NCBI RefSeq assembly: GCF_029978005.1
Contig: NZ_JARKOZ010000013.1
Span: 1-43,476 of the forward strand
Reading direction: 5' to 3'
Origin: Solidesulfovibrio sp.
GTDB taxonomy: Bacteria; Desulfobacterota; Desulfovibrionia; Desulfovibrionales; Desulfovibrionaceae
Length of the DNA: 43,476 nt
How positions within the stretch are numbered: position 1 is the stretch's first letter; the number at the start of each line of letters is the position of its first letter. The translations under genes were made by a program, and so were the position numbers. The notes beneath the pieces are model-generated. The model searched no databases. It was not told where the DNA came from and saw only the letters and a list, made by a program, of their open reading frames with translations. Shown piece by piece: positions 39,867 through 43,476 of this stretch.

Positions 39867-40670
39867 TCAGGCCGCCGAACGTTCCCGCTCCAGCCTGGCC
39901 AGGAGCGCGGCGCAGGCCGCGTCGGCCACCGCCACGGCATTGAGCGACAGCACCGAGCCGTCCTCGGCCTGTCGGGCGGTCAGCTCCGCCACCAAGGGCA
40001 CACGCGTGACATCTTCCGGCAGCCCCGGCCGGGCGGCCAGGGCCGTCGCCGCGACGGAAGAAACGCCCCGGGTCAGGGCCAGCGCCTGCCGCGCCAGACC
40101 GATCTCGCGCCCCATGGCCGACACCCGCGCCGCCACGTCCAGGGACCGGCGGCTCTCCTCGCTGACCACCACCAGCGCGTCCAGGTCCCCGGCCGTGCCC
40201 CGGCCCAGGTGTTCCACGCCGGCCTCGAAGTCGACGAGCACGTGGCCGGGCATGGCCCCGAGCACGTGGCGCAGGACGGCCCGCAGCAGCGTGCCGGCGG
40301 CGCAGGCGCAGCCCGACCCGCCCGAAACGACGCCGCCCATGACCAGCAGGCGCTTGCGGCCGACCGTCGCGGCGTAGCGCGGCCCGAGCCCCACGGGCAC
40401 GTCCACGCCGAGCGCCTCCGGCAGGTCGCCCACCTCCGGGGTAAGCGCCAGAAACGCCCCCTCCCCGATGCGCTCGCGCACGAGCCGCTCGCGCGCGGCC
40501 AGGGGGGGCGGCAGCGCCTCGGGCCCCAGGCCGCAGGCCGCGCCGAGCGAGCCGGCCGTGTCCGCATCCACCAGATAGACGTCCTCCCCGCGCCGGGCCA
40601 GGTAATCGGCCATCCAGGCGGCCAGGGTCGTCTTGCCCACGCCCCCTTTTCCGGCAAAGGCGATCTTCAC
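39867..40670 (-). CDS. cooC: CooC, nickel-inserting ATPase for CO dehydrogenase
   Basis: 267 residues. A MinD/SIMIBI ATPase: deviant Walker A GKGGVGKTT (7-15) with the signature lysine, Asp in VDADTAG, and VDFEAGVEHLGRG. Cys121 and Cys123 form the CxC motif through which the CooC dimer binds nickel. It matures the C-cluster of CooS, encoded 25 bases upstream on the same strand. No CooT or CooJ is seen. Confidence 0.93.
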   Translation of the reverse strand: MKIAFAGKGGVGKTTLAAWMADYLARRGEDVYLVDADTAGSLGAACGLGPEALPPPLAARERLVRERIGEGAFLALTPEVGDLPEALGVDVPVGLGPRYAATVGRKRLLVMGGVVSGGSGCACAAGTLLRAVLRHVLGAMPGHVLVDFEAGVEHLGRGTAGDLDALVVVSEESRRSLDVAARVSAMGREIGLARQALALTRGVSSVAATALAARPGLPEDVTRVPLVAELTARQAEDGSVLSLNAVAVADAACAALLARLERERSAA

Positions 40671-40695
40671 GTGAACCTCCGCAACCGGTCTGCGC

Positions 40696-42606
40696 CTAGG
40701 AATAGACCGCGCCGTCGTAGCGGTCGTTGAGCCCCAGGGCCAGGCGCTTGGCCGTGATGCTCCGGCCGATGGCCTCGGCCGCCTTGGCCGCGTCGGACTC
40801 CACCATAAAGGCCGCGCCGTAGACGTCCTCCAGGCCGCGCAGGGCCAGGTCGCTCACGAGCGGGCTGCCCAGGATGTTGGGCGGCAGGCCGAGGTGGGTG
40901 GGGATGCCGCTGGCCACGGCGTAAAGCCCGATGGCGGCGGCCTTTTCCGAATACCATTCCGGGGCGCTGGCGGCCACGGGCAGGTCGGCGATGTCCACGT
41001 CCAGGGCGTCGGCCAGCAGGGCGCACAGGTGGAGGATGCGGGAATTGTCCACGCAGCTGCCCACGTGCAGGACCGGCGGGATGCCGAGGTGGCCGCAGAA
41101 GTCGGCCAGACCCGCGCCGGCCTGCTCCGCGCCCGAGGCGTCGAGGAGCCCGGCCTTGCCCATGGCCACCGTGGCGCAGCCCGTGACCAGGACCAGGATG
41201 TCCTGCTTGATCAGCTCCCGGGCCAGGCCCACGAGCAGGCTGTCGTGCTTGATCTTGGGGTTGTTGCAGCCGACGATGCCGACCACGCCGCGCACCATGC
41301 CGATCTTGACCGCCTTGAGCAGGGGCTCGGGCGTGCCGCCGCAGGCTTCGAGGATGGCCTCGTTGGAAAAGCCGGTGGTGACGGAGACCGGCTCGGCCGG
41401 GATCTCCACCCGGGCCGGGTCGCGGCGGGGAAAGGCCTCGATGGCGAGGGCCACCGCCTCGCGGGCCTTTTCCAGGGCGTTTTCCAGGGTGAATTCCAGG
41501 TGCGTGGCCCCGGGGAAGCGGGCCTTGTCCGACGTGGTCACGAACCGGGTGTGGTAGCAGGCGCTTATGGGCACAAGGCTCGGCATGACGCACTGGTAGT
41601 CCACCACGATCATTTCCACGGCCCCGGTGACCAGGGCCAGCTCGGTCATGAGGTGGTTGCCGGCCAGGGGCACGCCCTGGCGCATGAGCATCTCGTTGCC
41701 GGTGCAGCAAAGCCCGGCCACGTTGATGCCCTCGGCCCCGGCCGCCCTGGCGGCGGCGAGCATGTCGGGCTCGCCCGCGGCGGCCAGGATCATTTCCGAA
41801 ACCACGGGGCTGTGGCCGTGGACCAGGATGTTGACCTTGGTCTTCGAGAGCACGCCGAGGTTGGCCTCGGCCTTGGCGGGCTTTGGCGTGCCGAAGAGCA
41901 CGTCCGAGAGCTCGGTGCCGATCATGGAGCCGCCCCAGCCGTCGGCCAGGGCCGTGCGGGCGGCGTGCAGGCAGATGGAGGCCGGGTCGCAGTCCACGCC
42001 CATGTGGGTGCGGTGGAGCATCTCCACGCATTCGCGGTCGATGCCGCGCGGGGTGGAGCCGGTCTTTTCCCAGATGGCGCGTCGCTTTTCCGGCGCCCGG
42101 GAGACGAAGGCGAGCGCCTTGCCGCGCATGGCGTAGTCCGCGAAGAGGACCTCGGCCAGGGCGCGGGCCTGCGCGGCCGTGTCCAGGCCGGCGACGTCGA
42201 TGCCGCACTCGACGCACAGGCGCGCGAGCTTTTGCGGATCGCGCACGGCATAGGCCGGGGCCGTGCCCGTGCCGACGCCGTGCAGGGCCTCCAGGAGGTC
42301 GCGGCCGTGGTCGCTGTGGGAGGCCGCGCCGGCGGCGATGAACCGGCCGAAATTGCGGGCCACGGTCAGGTCCGCGTCGGCCCCGCACACGCCAAGCCGG
42401 CGCTTGGGGCCCTTGGTGTTGATGCGGCAGGGGCCCATGACGCACTTGTTGCACGTCAGGCCCTGGTCGCAGAAAGCGCACTGGGGGGTCTGCTCCTCGA
42501 GCCTGTCCCAGACGGTGGTCACCCCGTCGCGGGCGGCCTTTTCGAGCATCCTTTGGGCGTCCTCCCAGAGGGAGCGTTCCTCGACGGATTTCGGTTCCTT
42601 GGCCAT
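40696..42606 (-). CDS. cooS: Carbon monoxide dehydrogenase CooS
   Basis: 636 residues. It oxidises CO to CO2 and passes electrons to ferredoxin. N-terminal cysteines: Cys43 and Cys46 form a CxxC D-cluster site, and Cys52, 55, 60 and 74 the B-cluster. Candidate C-cluster ligands are His265, Cys301, Cys339, Cys447, Cys477 and Cys518 in VHGHSP, LCCTGNEM, DYQCVMP, GIVGCNN, VTGCATV and GSCVDNS. The CxxC pattern at the D-cluster is that of the Desulfovibrio vulgaris enzyme, where the cluster is [2Fe-2S]; most homologues have CX7C. ATG 42606 has GGGAGG upstream; an upstream in-frame ATG lacks one. Monofunctional type: no acetyl-CoA synthase gene nearby, and no cooF. Confidence 0.97.
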   Translation of the reverse strand: MAKEPKSVEERSLWEDAQRMLEKAARDGVTTVWDRLEEQTPQCAFCDQGLTCNKCVMGPCRINTKGPKRRLGVCGADADLTVARNFGRFIAAGAASHSDHGRDLLEALHGVGTGTAPAYAVRDPQKLARLCVECGIDVAGLDTAAQARALAEVLFADYAMRGKALAFVSRAPEKRRAIWEKTGSTPRGIDRECVEMLHRTHMGVDCDPASICLHAARTALADGWGGSMIGTELSDVLFGTPKPAKAEANLGVLSKTKVNILVHGHSPVVSEMILAAAGEPDMLAAARAAGAEGINVAGLCCTGNEMLMRQGVPLAGNHLMTELALVTGAVEMIVVDYQCVMPSLVPISACYHTRFVTTSDKARFPGATHLEFTLENALEKAREAVALAIEAFPRRDPARVEIPAEPVSVTTGFSNEAILEACGGTPEPLLKAVKIGMVRGVVGIVGCNNPKIKHDSLLVGLARELIKQDILVLVTGCATVAMGKAGLLDASGAEQAGAGLADFCGHLGIPPVLHVGSCVDNSRILHLCALLADALDVDIADLPVAASAPEWYSEKAAAIGLYAVASGIPTHLGLPPNILGSPLVSDLALRGLEDVYGAAFMVESDAAKAAEAIGRSITAKRLALGLNDRYDGAVYS

Positions 42607-42696
42607 GCGATCCTCCCGTGATGCCGTCTCCGCAGCGCGGTCGCGCCCGGAGCGTCGAATGCGGGCCAAGGGTTACTTTTTTGGCAAAACGGCGTC

Positions 42697-42712
42697 TGTC
42701 AGATGGCCGACA
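42697..42712 (-). promoter_or_regulatory. CooA operator upstream of cooS
   Basis: TGTCA-N6-CGACA at 42697-42712, a near-perfect dyad matching the known CooA site TGTCR-N6-YGACA. It is 91 bases from the cooS start, with the cooA gene just beyond it, so CO-bound CooA should activate cooS from here. A weak -10-like GTAACC lies about 30 bases downstream. Confidence 0.8.
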
Positions 42713-42815
42713 AATGGCCGCATCTCCAGGCCCGTCGGCGGGACAAGGAAAGAGATGCCTCATGATTCAGGGCTATTGCCCGGATCGTGGGGAGCAAAAA
42801 TTTCCGAGAAAAAAA

Positions 42816-43466
42816 CTAGGATTCCGCCAGGGCTTCCAGGGCGGGCAGGTCGGGCACGCAGATGACGCCGCGCGCCTTGAGGGTGATCACGCCCTCGCGC
42901 TCCAGGACGTTGAGCAGCGAGGACACGGTCTGGCGCGAGGAGCCCACGATGCTGGCCAGCTGTTCGATGCTGAGCCCATGGTCGAAGCAGACGGCCCCCT
43001 GCCCGCCGGCCTGGGCGCGCCTCGCCTCCAGGAGCAGAAGCTGCACCAAGCGCTTGCGCACGTCGTGGAAGGCCAGGCCGTCGATGACTGTGAAGGCGTG
43101 GGAAAGCAAGTCGCCGAGCACCTTGACCATGGAAGTGGTCAGGGCCGGCATGGCGGCCAGGAAGCGGCGCACGGCGGCGATGTCGGCCACCAGGATCTCC
43201 AGGTCGTCCAGGGCCGAAACGTGGGCCCGGGTGTGGGTGGTGTAGACGTCGCCCACATCCAGGATGGCCATGGTGAATTCCTTGTCCCGGTAGGCCAGGT
43301 AGACCCTGGCCCGGCCGCGCACCACGATGAAGAGCCGGTTTTTCGCCTCGCGCGGGGAGAAGACCTGCCGGCCCTTGGCGTAGCGGCGCGTCACGAAGGC
43401 CCGCCGCACCTCGGCGAATTCGGGCTGGTCGAGTTCCGCCAGCAGGTCGGCGTCGGTCAGGCGCAT
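42816..43466 (-). CDS. cooA: CooA, CO-sensing CRP/FNR-family regulator
   Basis: 216 residues. CRP-type beta-roll sensor domain, dimer helix (residues about 105-135) and a helix-turn-helix LSIEQLASIVGSSRQTVSSLLN (about 165-186). The heme region reads GDVYTTHTR: His78 aligns with the essential His77 of Rhodospirillum CooA, while the Cys75 position is Thr76. FHDVRKRL after the long helix is CooA-like. It sits upstream of cooS on the same strand with a CooA box between them. The ATG at 43466 lies 10 bases from the window end with GGGGAA just before it. Heme dependence is inferred from the family. Confidence 0.85.
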   Translation of the reverse strand: MRLTDADLLAELDQPEFAEVRRAFVTRRYAKGRQVFSPREAKNRLFIVVRGRARVYLAYRDKEFTMAILDVGDVYTTHTRAHVSALDDLEILVADIAAVRRFLAAMPALTTSMVKVLGDLLSHAFTVIDGLAFHDVRKRLVQLLLLEARRAQAGGQGAVCFDHGLSIEQLASIVGSSRQTVSSLLNVLEREGVITLKARGVICVPDLPALEALAES

Positions 43467-43476
43467 GGGCTTCCCC

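Overview
The window is very GC-rich, with GC3-biased codons throughout. It looks like a chromosomal segment of a strictly anaerobic sulfate-reducing Desulfovibrionaceae bacterium, probably of the high-GC Solidesulfovibrio/Desulfovibrio type. The basis is a cooA-cooS-cooC carbon monoxide dehydrogenase locus whose CooS carries the D. vulgaris-like CxxC D-cluster motif, a trimeric electron-bifurcating-type [FeFe]-hydrogenase (hydCBA), and the style of the gene neighbourhoods. I see no phage, insertion sequence, CRISPR array, rRNA or tRNA. I support 34 protein-coding genes, one of them only 29 codons long, plus several hairpins, promoter candidates and operator candidates.

Layout. (1) 176-2475, minus: a Csd4-like M99 peptidase and a divergent crotonase-fold protein. 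(2) 2693-9577, plus: a Pat-type fusion of an acyl-CoA-ligase-like region with a GNAT acetyltransferase, an HD-GYP protein that overlaps it, and three tightly packed glycosyltransferases. (3) 9662-19551: housekeeping genes, namely an SDR oxidoreductase, RNase HI, a TPM-like membrane protein and YbbA/LolD-type ATPase divergent from the TesA-type esterase, type III pantothenate kinase, a TPR protein, enolase with a textbook terminator, a secreted dienelactone-hydrolase-like protein, folD and an ABC1/UbiB kinase. (4) 19679-24146, minus: hydCBA, preceded by a 589-bp gene-free region with an AT-rich 16-bp inverted repeat. (5) 24736-28485, minus: a degenerate ThDP-enzyme-like protein and a polytopic GT-C-like membrane protein. 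(6) 28674-39216: a soluble multi-PAS hybrid histidine kinase, a zinc-ribbon miniprotein, an EVE-domain protein, glutamate racemase, a TPR lipoprotein, and a membrane sensor kinase followed 4 bases later by a response-regulator diguanylate cyclase. (7) 39217-43476: a long leader and a 29-residue membrane protein, then cooC, cooS and cooA on the minus strand with a near-ideal CooA operator upstream of cooS.

How the parts connect. CooA, CooS and CooC form a self-contained CO-sensing and CO-oxidising unit whose low-potential electrons could feed ferredoxin. HydABC would exchange electrons among ferredoxin, NAD(P)H and H2. Cyclic di-GMP signalling appears twice: a diguanylate cyclase with an intact GGEEF and inhibitory site coupled to a sensor kinase, and an HD-GYP protein whose last metal-ligand Asp is Asn, located at the head of a glycosyltransferase cassette. 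Several proteins keep a fold but lack signature catalytic residues: the crotonase, the ligase half of Pat, the HD-GYP and the ThDP-like protein. These are the most unusual signals here. I did not find a convincing completely new multi-gene system. The best leads are the degenerate ThDP/GT-C pair, the Pat-HD-GYP-glycosyltransferase coupling, and the leader plus 29-residue membrane protein next to the coo locus.
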